Below are positions 34,644 through 42,113 of a stretch of DNA of 64,000 bases, in pieces. This stretch comes from Actinospica robiniae DSM 44927 (GTDB lineage Bacteria > Actinomycetota > Actinomycetes > Streptomycetales > Catenulisporaceae). The notes below the pieces were generated by a model. That model was not told the DNA's origin, searched no databases, and saw only the letters and a program-made list of their open reading frames with translations. The translations under genes were made by a program, and so were the position numbers. Every line of letters begins with the position of its first letter. Position 1 is the first letter of the stretch. The stretch lies in NCBI RefSeq assembly GCF_000504285.1, contig NZ_KI632511.1:4337372-4401371 (forward strand), read 5' to 3'.

Positions 34644-35621
34644 CTAACTGGTCAGGTTCAGCAGCCAGCAGCGGGCGGTGTGGTCGGGGTTGCCGTCGAC
34701 GGGGAGGTCTGGGGGGCGTTGGGCGCAGACGTCCATGGCGTGGGGGCAGCGGGCGCGGAATTTGCAGCCTTCGTCGAGCTTCGCTTCGCGGGACTCGGCG
34801 GGGCGGGCGAGCGCGCGCGGGCGGGTTGGGTCGGCTGGGTCGCGGACGGCGTGGGGGTCGGGGGCGGCTGCGGCGAGGGCTTGGGTGTAGGGGTGGGCGG
34901 GCTTGAGTATCACCTCGTCGCTGGGGCCGCGCTCGACCACTTCGCCGCGGTACAGGACCATTATGTCCTTGGCGAAGTAGCGGGCGGTGGCCAGGTCGTG
35001 GGTGACGTAGAGCAGCGCTAGGTCGCGCTCCTGCTTGAGCCGATCCAGCAGGTTGAGGATTTCGAGGCGGATCGAGACGTCGAGCATGGAGACCGGCTCG
35101 TCCGCTAGGAGCACGCTCGGGTTCGTGGCCAGGGAACGGGCGATGGCTACGCGCTGGCGCTGGCCGCCGGAGAGTTCGTGCGGGTGCTTGCGGGCTACCT
35201 CTTCGGCCGGCGTCAGGTTCACCGAGCGCAGCAGCTCCAGCACTGCCGCGTCGACTTGGGCTCGGCCTTTGGCTCTGCGGTGCCGCTTGATCGGGCGGGC
35301 TAGGTGGTGCTGAACCGTGTGCATCGGGTTGAGGGAGGCGAACGGGTCTTGGAAGACCAGCTGCAGCTTCCTGCGATACTCGTGCACTTCCGGTCTGCCG
35401 CGGCGGGTCGGGACGCCGGCTACGGTGATGCGGCCGCGGGTGGGCTTGATGAAGCGGGCGAGGGTGCGTACGACGGTGGATTTGCCGCTGCCGCTCTCCC
35501 CCACCAGTGCGAGCGTCTGGCCGGGCTCGAGGTGGAAGCTCAGCTCCTCCACCGCGCGCAGCTTGCCGCCGCCGCGCTGGCGGTATTCGACGGTCAGCCC
35601 CTCGACCTCAAGCGCGCTCAT
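34644..35621 (-). CDS. ABC importer ATPase (OppF/DppF type)
   Basis: 325 residues from MSALEVEGLTVEYRQRGGG. Walker A GESGSGKST, Q-loop QLVFQDPFASLNP, signature LSGGQRQR, Walker B VLLADEPVSMLDVS and switch His YVTHDLATA are all intact. The C-terminal oligopeptide-transporter extension carries the Fe-S-like Cys set (CKFRARCPHAMDVCAQ...HTARC). Its ATG overlaps the 3' end of the OppD-type gene by 14 bases. It powers the membrane pair encoded upstream, together with the OppD homologue. Confidence 0.94.
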   Translation of the reverse strand: MSALEVEGLTVEYRQRGGGKLRAVEELSFHLEPGQTLALVGESGSGKSTVVRTLARFIKPTRGRITVAGVPTRRGRPEVHEYRRKLQLVFQDPFASLNPMHTVQHHLARPIKRHRRAKGRAQVDAAVLELLRSVNLTPAEEVARKHPHELSGGQRQRVAIARSLATNPSVLLADEPVSMLDVSIRLEILNLLDRLKQERDLALLYVTHDLATARYFAKDIMVLYRGEVVERGPSDEVILKPAHPYTQALAAAAPDPHAVRDPADPTRPRALARPAESREAKLDEGCKFRARCPHAMDVCAQRPPDLPVDGNPDHTARCWLLNLTS

Positions 35622-36648
35622 CGACCTCGACCTTCCTCGGCGCGGAGCCGTTCGGGACATCTCGCAGGTGGCAGGAGAACGGCCAGCCGTCCGGGGTCGC
35701 CAGGAGCTGCGGCGTCTCGGTCCGGCAGCGGTCGAAGACGTGCTCGCAGCGGGGTGCGAACGGGCAGCCGACCAGGTCCAGCCGGAGGTCCGGCGGGTTG
35801 CCCGGGATGCCACGCAGGTCTCGTCGGTCTCCGCGGAGGCTGGGGAAGGAGCGGAGCAGACCTTGGGTGTACGGATGCTGCGCTTCTTCGGCGATCCGGC
35901 TCGCCGGGGCGTACTCGACGAACTCGCCTGCGTACATCACCGCGAGGGTGTCGCTGATTTCCAGCAGCAGCCCGAGATCGTGAGTGATGAAGATGACTGC
36001 GAAGCCGAGTTCGGCGCGCAGGCGGGCTATCTCGTCGAGGATCTCCCGCTGCACCAGCACATCCAGCGCCGTGGTCGGCTCGTCCATCACCACCAGCCGC
36101 GGCTCGAGCGCGAGGGCTAGTGCGATGACCACGCGCTGGCGCATTCCGCCGGACAGTTCGTGCGGGAACGAGCGCACCCGCTTCGGGTCGATGCCGACCA
36201 TCTCCAGCAGGCGCTTCGCGCGTTCGCGCCGGGCGGCGCGGTCCATGTCGGGCCGGTGCGTGCGGAAGATGTCGTCGAACTGGGAGCCGATGGAGGTCAC
36301 CGGGTTCAGCGCGTTCATCGCGCTCTGGAACACCATGGAGAACTCGGCCCAGCGCAGTTTGCGCAGTTCGACGGCGTCGAGCGCGGTCAGGTCCCACTCG
36401 CGGCCGTCGCGGTCCACGTACTCGATCGTGCCGCCGGTCTGCGTGGCCGGCGGCCGCAGCATCCGGGTCAGCGCGTAGGCGAGGGTGGACTTGCCGCAGC
36501 CGCTCTCCCCGGCGATGCCGAGCACCTCGCCCGCACGCAGCTCCAGCGAGACTCCGCGCACGGCCTTGGTCGGCCGGCGCCCTTCGTAGGCGACCGACAC
36601 GTCCGTCGCCCGCAGCACCATGGAGGCGTCGTTCATGCCGACGGTCAC
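35608..36648 (-). CDS. ABC importer ATPase (OppD/DppD type)
   Basis: 346 residues. The GTG at 36648 overlaps the permease stop (GTGA), the classic coupling arrangement. Walker A GESGCGKST, Q-loop MVFQSAMNALNPV, signature LSGGMRQR, Walker B LVVMDEPTTALDV and switch His FITHDLGLL are intact. The C-terminus has the oligopeptide/dipeptide extension with VGCPFAPRCEHVFDRCRTETP...WPFSCHL. It forms a heterodimer with the downstream OppF-type protein. Confidence 0.94.
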   Translation of the reverse strand: MTVGMNDASMVLRATDVSVAYEGRRPTKAVRGVSLELRAGEVLGIAGESGCGKSTLAYALTRMLRPPATQTGGTIEYVDRDGREWDLTALDAVELRKLRWAEFSMVFQSAMNALNPVTSIGSQFDDIFRTHRPDMDRAARRERAKRLLEMVGIDPKRVRSFPHELSGGMRQRVVIALALALEPRLVVMDEPTTALDVLVQREILDEIARLRAELGFAVIFITHDLGLLLEISDTLAVMYAGEFVEYAPASRIAEEAQHPYTQGLLRSFPSLRGDRRDLRGIPGNPPDLRLDLVGCPFAPRCEHVFDRCRTETPQLLATPDGWPFSCHLRDVPNGSAPRKVEVDERA

Positions 36649-37574
36649 CGCTGCGCCTTCCTTTCTCCACGGTCCTTCGGCGCGCGGTAGACGCGCAGCC
36701 GGGGGTTGAGCAGCTCGTCCAGGCCGAAATTGACCAGGGCGAGCCCGGCGCCGAACAGCGCGATGCACAGGCCGGAGGGGGCGAACCACCACCACTGGCC
36801 GGAGTCGAGGGCCTGCGCGTTCTGGGCGAAGAAGAGGATGTTGCCCCAGGTGAGCATGTCAGCGCTCTGCAGGCCGAGGAAGGCCAGGCCGGCCTGCGCC
36901 AGGATCGCGAAGATCATGGCGAAGGTGAACTGCGAGATGATGATCGGCATCTCGTTCGGCAGCAGCTCCACCAGGACGATCCGCCAGCGCGGCTCGTCCA
37001 GGGCCCGGGCCGCGAGGACGTAGTCCCGGCTGCGCAGCGAGAGCGTCTGGCCGCGCAGCACCCGGGCCGAGGCGGCCCAGCTGGTGAACGCGATCACGAA
37101 GATGGTCGGGGTCAGGCCGTTGTCCCCCATGAACTTGGAGGCCACGATCACCAGCGGCAGGGTCGGGATCACCAGCGCCACGTTGGTCAGCAGCGCCAGC
37201 AGCTCGTCCGCGAGCCCGCCGAGGAACCCGCCGCCGATGCCGATGATCACCGACACGGCCGTGGCGATCAGGCCGGCCGCCGCGCCGATCAGCAGGGTCG
37301 GGCGGGAGGCGACGACGGTCTGGGTGAAGATGTCCTGGCCGATGTTGGTGGTGCCGAACCAGTGCGCGGCCGAGGGCGCCTGGTTGAGCGCGGTCTTGTC
37401 CTGGATCGCGGGATCGCCCACGAACAGCGGCCCGAGGGCCGCGAGCAGGATGAAGAACCCGACCACGACCAGGCCGAGCAGCAGCCTGCGGTTGCGCAGG
37501 GCGTCGCGCAGGGCGGATCGGGCCCCCTGCTGCGCGCCCGCGCCGGGATCGGCGGCGACGACGACGGATGCCAT
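36645..37574 (-). CDS. ABC importer permease (OppC/DppC type)
   Basis: 309 residues from MASVVVAADPG. It has the N-terminal OppC segment (RNRRLLLGLVVVGFFILLAALGPLF), HWFGTTNIGQDIFTQTVVASRPTLLIG and the EAA-type loop LRSRDYVLAARALDEPRWRIVLVELLPNEMPIII. Further membrane helices follow, ending WFAPSGLCIALFGAGLALVNFGLDELLNPRLR. The longer frame to 38069 is out-of-frame sequence of the preceding permease gene. The start is two bases past the OppB-type stop. Confidence 0.93.
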   Translation of the reverse strand: MASVVVAADPGAGAQQGARSALRDALRNRRLLLGLVVVGFFILLAALGPLFVGDPAIQDKTALNQAPSAAHWFGTTNIGQDIFTQTVVASRPTLLIGAAAGLIATAVSVIIGIGGGFLGGLADELLALLTNVALVIPTLPLVIVASKFMGDNGLTPTIFVIAFTSWAASARVLRGQTLSLRSRDYVLAARALDEPRWRIVLVELLPNEMPIIISQFTFAMIFAILAQAGLAFLGLQSADMLTWGNILFFAQNAQALDSGQWWWFAPSGLCIALFGAGLALVNFGLDELLNPRLRVYRAPKDRGERKAQR

Positions 37575-37576
37575 GG

Positions 37577-38563
37577 CTACGCCTCCCTCGTGCGCGGGTC
37601 GATCAGGCCGTAGAGCAGGTCGACCAGCAGGTTGGAGCCGAGCACGGCGAAGCTGATGGTCAGGAAGATCGCCTGCATCAAGGGGTAGTCCTCGTTGTTC
37701 ACGGCCAGGAACAGCAGATTGCCCAGGCCCGGATAGTTGAACACCTGCTCCATCACGATCTGGCCGGAGATCACGAACCCGATCGAGACGGCGAAGCCGG
37801 AGATGCTGGGGAGCACCGCGTTGCGGGCGGCGTAGCGGGTCATCACCCTGACCGGGCTCAGCCCGCGGGCCTCGGCCGCGACCACGAAGTCCTCGGAGAG
37901 CGTCGCCACGGTCATGTTGCGCATGCCCAGCAACCAGCCGCCGATCGAGGCGATGACGAGGGTGAGCGCCGGCAGGATCGAGTGCTGCAGGGCGGATCCG
38001 AGGAACTGGGAGTTCCAGCCGATGTCCAGGGCGGGATCGTAGCCCTGCTGCGCCGGCAGCACGTTCCACTTCTCGCTGAACAGGTAGACCAGCAGCAGCG
38101 CCAGCCAGAAGTACGGCATGGCCGTGAACAGCGTGGTCGAGGGCACCAGCGCGTCGACCCGGGTGCCGCGCTTCCAGCCCGCGAGCGCGCCCAGGCCGAT
38201 GCCGAGGCAGAAACTGATGATCGTGGCCAGGCCGACCAGGACCAGGGTCCAGGCGATGGCCGGGCGCACCACGTCGGCGACCGGCGTGGGGAACTCGGTG
38301 ATGGACAGGCCGAAGTTGAAGTGCACGAGTTGGTCGAGATACTGCCCGTACTGGCTCAGCAGGCTGCCGGTGCCGAGGCCGAGCAGCTTGCGCAGCGCGT
38401 CGGCCTCGCCCGGCGGCACGGTGCCGGACTGGGTCTGCCGGCTGATGATGACCGCGACCGGGTCGCCGGGGATGAGCCGGGGCAGGAAGAAGTTCACGGT
38501 GACCGCCACCCAGGCGGCCACCAGGTAGAAGCCGAGCTTCCGGCCGACGTAGCGCGCGCGCAC
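37577..38563 (-). CDS. ABC importer permease (OppB/DppB type)
   Basis: 328 residues. N-terminal LGFYLVAAWVAVTVNFFLPRLIPGDPV is the family's first helix and P-loop-like motif. A large external loop, about six helices and the cytoplasmic loop EDFVVAAEARGLSPVRVMTRYAARNAVLPSISGFAVSIGFVISGQIVMEQVFNYPGLGNLLF follow. It ends with DLLYGLIDPRTREA, typical for OppB. It lies 99 bases after the lipoprotein gene. Confidence 0.93.
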   Translation of the reverse strand: MRARYVGRKLGFYLVAAWVAVTVNFFLPRLIPGDPVAVIISRQTQSGTVPPGEADALRKLLGLGTGSLLSQYGQYLDQLVHFNFGLSITEFPTPVADVVRPAIAWTLVLVGLATIISFCLGIGLGALAGWKRGTRVDALVPSTTLFTAMPYFWLALLLVYLFSEKWNVLPAQQGYDPALDIGWNSQFLGSALQHSILPALTLVIASIGGWLLGMRNMTVATLSEDFVVAAEARGLSPVRVMTRYAARNAVLPSISGFAVSIGFVISGQIVMEQVFNYPGLGNLLFLAVNNEDYPLMQAIFLTISFAVLGSNLLVDLLYGLIDPRTREA

Positions 38564-38662
38564 GCGGATACCTCCCGTCTTCGTCGATGTCCGGCGCGAG
38601 CCGCCGGCCGGCCTGCGGGGCCGGGCCGGCGGCTCACACCGGAGCGCTGGTACTCAGTCGGC

Positions 38663-40336
38663 TCAGGCCGGGGACAGGTGCATGGCCACCCAGCCCTCGT
38701 CCGGCTGCAGCCAGATCGGCGGGGCGGCGTACGCGTTGTCGGTGGTCGGGTAGCCGGAGACGTGGTGGCCGTTGAACTCGATCTCGTCCTGCGCGTCGAA
38801 GAGCGGGATGGTCGGGACGTCGTTCAGGATCAGCTGCTCGATCTTGTAGAACGCCTGCTTCTGCGCGTCCGCGTCGGCGGTCTGCGAGATCTGGTTGAGC
38901 AGCGAGTCGATCTGCGGGTCGTCGAAGCGCCCGTAGTCGCCGAACTGGTCGGTCTTGCCGATCGGGCCGGCCTTCGCTCCGTCCAGCAGCGTGTCGTAGT
39001 AGGCGTACGGGTCGGGGGTGTAGCCGAAGTTGTCCACCAGCACCTGGAAGTTGCCGGAGTTCTGGTCGTTGATCCAGGCCTGGTACGCCTCGGTGGTGAT
39101 GTCGACCTTGATGCCTACGGCCTTGAGCTCCTGCTGCACGATCTGCTGGATGCTGATGTAGTCGCTCCAGCCGGTGGGCACCTTGACGGTGATCTCCAAG
39201 GTCTTACCCGAGCTGTCGTGCATGTAGCCGTCGGAGCCGGCGGTGTAGCCGGCCGAGTTCAGCAGCTGCTTGGCTTCGGTGGTGTTCGGGCTGCCGAAGG
39301 ACTGCGAGGCGAGCGAGGGGTCGAGCACCGAGTTGAAGTTGGGCGTGAGCAGCGACATCGGGTTGACCTTCGGCGCGTACCCGTTGTAGACCGAGGTGCT
39401 GATGAAGTCGCGGTCGACGGTGTCGCTGATCGCCTGGCGCACGGCCTTGTTCGCGGTCGGCCCGGTCTTGTCGTTGGTCAGCAGGTAGGTGACTGACAGC
39501 GGGATGTCCTCGACCTGGTACTTCGAGTCCTTCTTCAGGTAGTTGGTCTGGATGTTCGGGATGAACCCGCCGCCCCAGTCGATCTCGCCGGACTCGATCG
39601 CCTGGTCCGCCGTGGTGTTGCCGGTGAAGGTCAGGAACCTGATGGTCTTCACCTTGGGCAGGCCGGGCTGGTAGTAGTTCGGGTTCGCGGTGAGGTCCAG
39701 CACCTGCGAGCTGACCTTGCCGACCATGTACGCGCCGGTGCCGACGGGCTTGGAGTCGGCGAAGGTCTTGGGGTTCGAGACCGTCTTCCAGATGTGCTGC
39801 GGCAGGATCATCGTCTTGCCGGCCAGGTAGTACAGGTCGGTGTAGGCGGGTTTGCTGAAGTCGAGGGTGACGCTGGTCGGGCTGTTGGCCACGGCCTTGG
39901 TCAGCGGGAGGCCGTAGGTGTTCAGGGCGGTGTTGCTCACGTCGAGGTTGAAGGTGAACGCGACGTCGTCGGCGGTGAAGGGCTGGCCGTCGTTCCACTT
40001 CACGCCGGAGCGCAGGGTGAAGGTGATCGAGGTGCCGCCGGCGCCCCAGGCGTAGGACTTGGCCAGCCAGGACTCGATGTCGCCGGATTTGGCCGTGTTG
40101 AAGAACATCAGCGGCTCGTAGATCATCCCGATCGCGCCGACCTGGACGTTGGGCGAGAACGGGTTGAAGTCCGAGGTGAACGGGGAGGCCGATCCGGTTG
40201 TGGCCACGATCGTGCCGCTTGGACCGGAGGCCGATCCGCCGCTGGACTTGGAGCCGGAACTGCCGCACGCGGCAGTGGTGCCGGCGAGCAGTGCGGCCGT
40301 ACTGAGGGCGAGCAGCGCTCGCCGGGCGTGGAGCAT
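38663..40336 (-). CDS. Solute-binding lipoprotein of ABC importer (SBP family 5)
   Basis: 557 residues from MLHARRALLALSTAALLAGTTAACGSSGS: signal peptide with lipobox TAAC (Cys about 24) and Gly/Ser linker. ATG 40336 is the correct start; the longer frame reads promoter DNA. SBP_bac_5 signatures are VGAIGMIYEPLMFFN, LAKSYAW..., FTLRSGVKWNDGQPFTADDVAFTFNL, PVGTGAYMV, GEIDWGGGFIP, AVRQAISDTVDRDFIS and AKQLLNSAGY. Family 5 proteins bind peptides or, in actinomycetes and Thermotoga, beta-linked gluco- or manno-oligosaccharides. The neighbouring GH125 and GH-A genes argue for the latter. First gene of a five-gene importer operon. Confidence 0.93.
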   Translation of the reverse strand: MLHARRALLALSTAALLAGTTAACGSSGSKSSGGSASGPSGTIVATTGSASPFTSDFNPFSPNVQVGAIGMIYEPLMFFNTAKSGDIESWLAKSYAWGAGGTSITFTLRSGVKWNDGQPFTADDVAFTFNLDVSNTALNTYGLPLTKAVANSPTSVTLDFSKPAYTDLYYLAGKTMILPQHIWKTVSNPKTFADSKPVGTGAYMVGKVSSQVLDLTANPNYYQPGLPKVKTIRFLTFTGNTTADQAIESGEIDWGGGFIPNIQTNYLKKDSKYQVEDIPLSVTYLLTNDKTGPTANKAVRQAISDTVDRDFISTSVYNGYAPKVNPMSLLTPNFNSVLDPSLASQSFGSPNTTEAKQLLNSAGYTAGSDGYMHDSSGKTLEITVKVPTGWSDYISIQQIVQQELKAVGIKVDITTEAYQAWINDQNSGNFQVLVDNFGYTPDPYAYYDTLLDGAKAGPIGKTDQFGDYGRFDDPQIDSLLNQISQTADADAQKQAFYKIEQLILNDVPTIPLFDAQDEIEFNGHHVSGYPTTDNAYAAPPIWLQPDEGWVAMHLSPA

Positions 40337-40444
40337 CGTCGTTTCCGCCTCACTTCGTCGAGAGGTAGTGCCGGACGGAGCATCAGGGTGCGGATCACCC
40401 GCCGGCCCGCGACGGCTTCGGCGCGCACGGGTCGGTGGTGACGA

Positions 40445-40473
40445 ATGCTGGCAATGAACCGGTTTAGCGTCAA
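40445..40473 (-). promoter_or_regulatory. Promoter of the importer operon
   Basis: On the minus strand TTGACG (40473-40468), a 17-base spacer and CAGCAT (40450-40445), 109 bases before the lipoprotein start. The spacer contains the AACCGGTT operator. Confidence 0.6.
40455..40466. promoter_or_regulatory. AACCGGTT operator in the importer promoter
   Basis: TGAACCGGTTTA, palindromic around CCGG with one mismatched pair. Its complement begins TAAACCGGT, identical over nine bases to the site at 42011. It lies wholly between the -35 and -10 boxes. Confidence 0.65.
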
Positions 40474-40777
40474 GCCCTTCGCGCATCCGAACACGAAATC
40501 GAGACCGGGGAAAGGGATCGGGCGCGGCGCCGGCGGGCGCCCGGAAGATGTCAATTGTTTGGCACAAGCGCGTCGATTCCGCGTCGATGCGGAGTCGAAG
40601 CCGCGTCGACACGGCTGGTCGCGCACGGCGGCCCGGATCAGGGCGCGGGGCAATGGAAACGCGGCGACGACGGAGTGTCAGAGGCCGTAGCCGTACGTAT
40701 CCGGGGTCGGAGATCGGCGAGAGTCGCGTCGCACCGGGCACCCGTCGCGGAGGCCGGAGACGGCGCCCCCGCGACCC

Positions 40778-40788
40778 GAAACTTTCGC
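40778..40788. promoter_or_regulatory. Perfect CGAAACTTTCG palindrome
   Basis: CGAAA-C-TTTCG, the same motif class as the pair upstream of the pectate lyase gene. It lies 38 bases past the lacI stop codon (minus strand) and 440 bases upstream of the lipoprotein gene. Confidence 0.45.
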
Positions 40789-40825
40789 GTCCAGGACCCG
40801 ACGGCGACGGGGGCCGGCCGGCGGG

Positions 40826-41842
40826 TCAGCTCCGCGCCGGCCCGGTGGAGGCCCGGGGGGTGAGCACCGGGGCGGGCTCGCCCTCGGATTCGCCCTGGTC
40901 GCCGCCGTCGAGCAGGCCGAGCAGCACGTGCGCGGCGTGGGCGCCGTAGCCGAGCACGTCGTGGGTGAGCGCCGTCAGCGCGGGATGCACGAGCGAGCAC
41001 AGCACGCTGTCGTCCCAGGCCACGATCGACAGGTCGCCCGGCACGTCCACGCCGAGGCGCTGCGCCGCGCCGAGGCCGGAGACCGCCATCAGGTCGTTGT
41101 CGTAGATGATCGCAGTGGGCGGATTCTCGCCGGTCAGCAGCCGGTGGGTGGCCTCGGCGCCGCCGGCGGCGGTGTAGTCGGCCACCTCGCAGCTCGTCTC
41201 GATCCCGAAGCCGGCGGCCACTTCCAGGAACTCCCGGGTGCGCGCCCGGGTGTGCCAGAGGTCTTCCATACCGGTGACCCGGGCGATCCGCCGGTGGCCG
41301 AATTCGGCCAGGTGGCGCACGGCCAGCCGGGCGCCGGCGGCGTCGTCGGTCCACACCGCGGCCAGCTGGTCGGCGCCGGCCGGGTCGCCCACCACGACGG
41401 CCGGCAGGCCGAGCTCGCGCAGGGCGCCGGGGCGCGGGTCCTCGACCCGCAGGTCCACCAGGAACACCCCGTCCACCCGGCGCCGGGCCCACCAGCTGCG
41501 GTAGAGCTCGAGTTCGGCGTCGCGGTGCTCGGCCACGGTGAACAGCAGCGGCGTCTGGCGTTCGGCCAGCACGCCCTGGATCCCGGCGATCAGCTGCATG
41601 AACCAGGGCTCGACGCCGAGGAATCCGGCCGGCCGGTCCACCACCAGGCCGAGCGCGCCGGCCCGGCCGTCGGACAGCGCGCGGGCGGCCGAGTTCGGCT
41701 GCCAGCCGAGCTCCCGCGCGATGCGCATGATCCGCTCGCGGGTGACGGTGGAGACCCCCGGCTGGTCGTTGAGCGCGAAGGAGACCGCCGCCTTGGTGAC
41801 CCCCGCCCGCCGGGCGATGTCGGCGATCGTCGGTCTTTTCAC
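40826..41842 (-). CDS. LacI-family repressor of the importer/glycosidase locus
   Basis: 338 residues from the GTG in VKRPTIADIARRAGVTKAAVSFALNDQPGVSTVTRERIMRIARELGWQPNSAARALSDG; GGGAGCGA precedes it. The frame runs on to 42190, but that part is promoter. Core blocks are GALGLVVDRP, RRVDGVFLVDLR, AVVVGDPAG, GARLAVRHLAEFGHRRIARVTG, PTAIIYDNDLMAVSGLGAAQRLGVDVPGDLSIVAWDDS and LTALTHDVLGYG. It is flanked by two matching AACCGGT palindromes, one in the importer promoter and one between itself and the divergent glycosidase gene, so it probably controls both and itself. Confidence 0.9.
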   Translation of the reverse strand: MKRPTIADIARRAGVTKAAVSFALNDQPGVSTVTRERIMRIARELGWQPNSAARALSDGRAGALGLVVDRPAGFLGVEPWFMQLIAGIQGVLAERQTPLLFTVAEHRDAELELYRSWWARRRVDGVFLVDLRVEDPRPGALRELGLPAVVVGDPAGADQLAAVWTDDAAGARLAVRHLAEFGHRRIARVTGMEDLWHTRARTREFLEVAAGFGIETSCEVADYTAAGGAEATHRLLTGENPPTAIIYDNDLMAVSGLGAAQRLGVDVPGDLSIVAWDDSVLCSLVHPALTALTHDVLGYGAHAAHVLLGLLDGGDQGESEGEPAPVLTPRASTGPARS

Positions 41843-42010
41843 TCGCTCCCGCCCCTGCGCTTCCACTGGCCGCTGCCGCCTTTCCCGCCGCTGTTCGACG
41901 TCTTCGTCGGCAGTGTACGGCCCGTCCGGCCCTCCTCGGCCAGAGCCGGCGCGCACCGGTCGCGGGGAATCCGCGGCAGCCGGGGCGTTGACGAGATCGG
42001 ATTCGTCCTC

Positions 42011-42024
42011 TAAACCGGTATAGT
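42011..42024 (+). promoter_or_regulatory. AACCGGT operator overlapping a -10 box
   Basis: TAAACCGGTATA (palindrome with one mismatched pair) overlaps TATAGT (42019-42024), a probable -10 for the plus-strand glycosidase gene. It matches the operator at 40455-40466 over TAAACCGGT. Confidence 0.6.
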
Positions 42025-42113
42025 ACTTCTTCCGCTGGAGCACGCCGGGGGCGCACCGCGCGCCGGCACCCCGCGCCCCCGCCACCACCCGACCGTGGGA
42101 GGTCGTTGCCCGT

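Larger units (their letters stand above)
40337..40825. other. 489-base regulatory region without a gene
   Basis: It separates the importer operon from the end of lacI. It holds the importer promoter and AACCGGTT operator, a perfect CGAAACTTTCG palindrome at 40778-40788, and three copies of GCGTCGA in 40,570-40,620. No supported frame was found. Confidence 0.55.
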
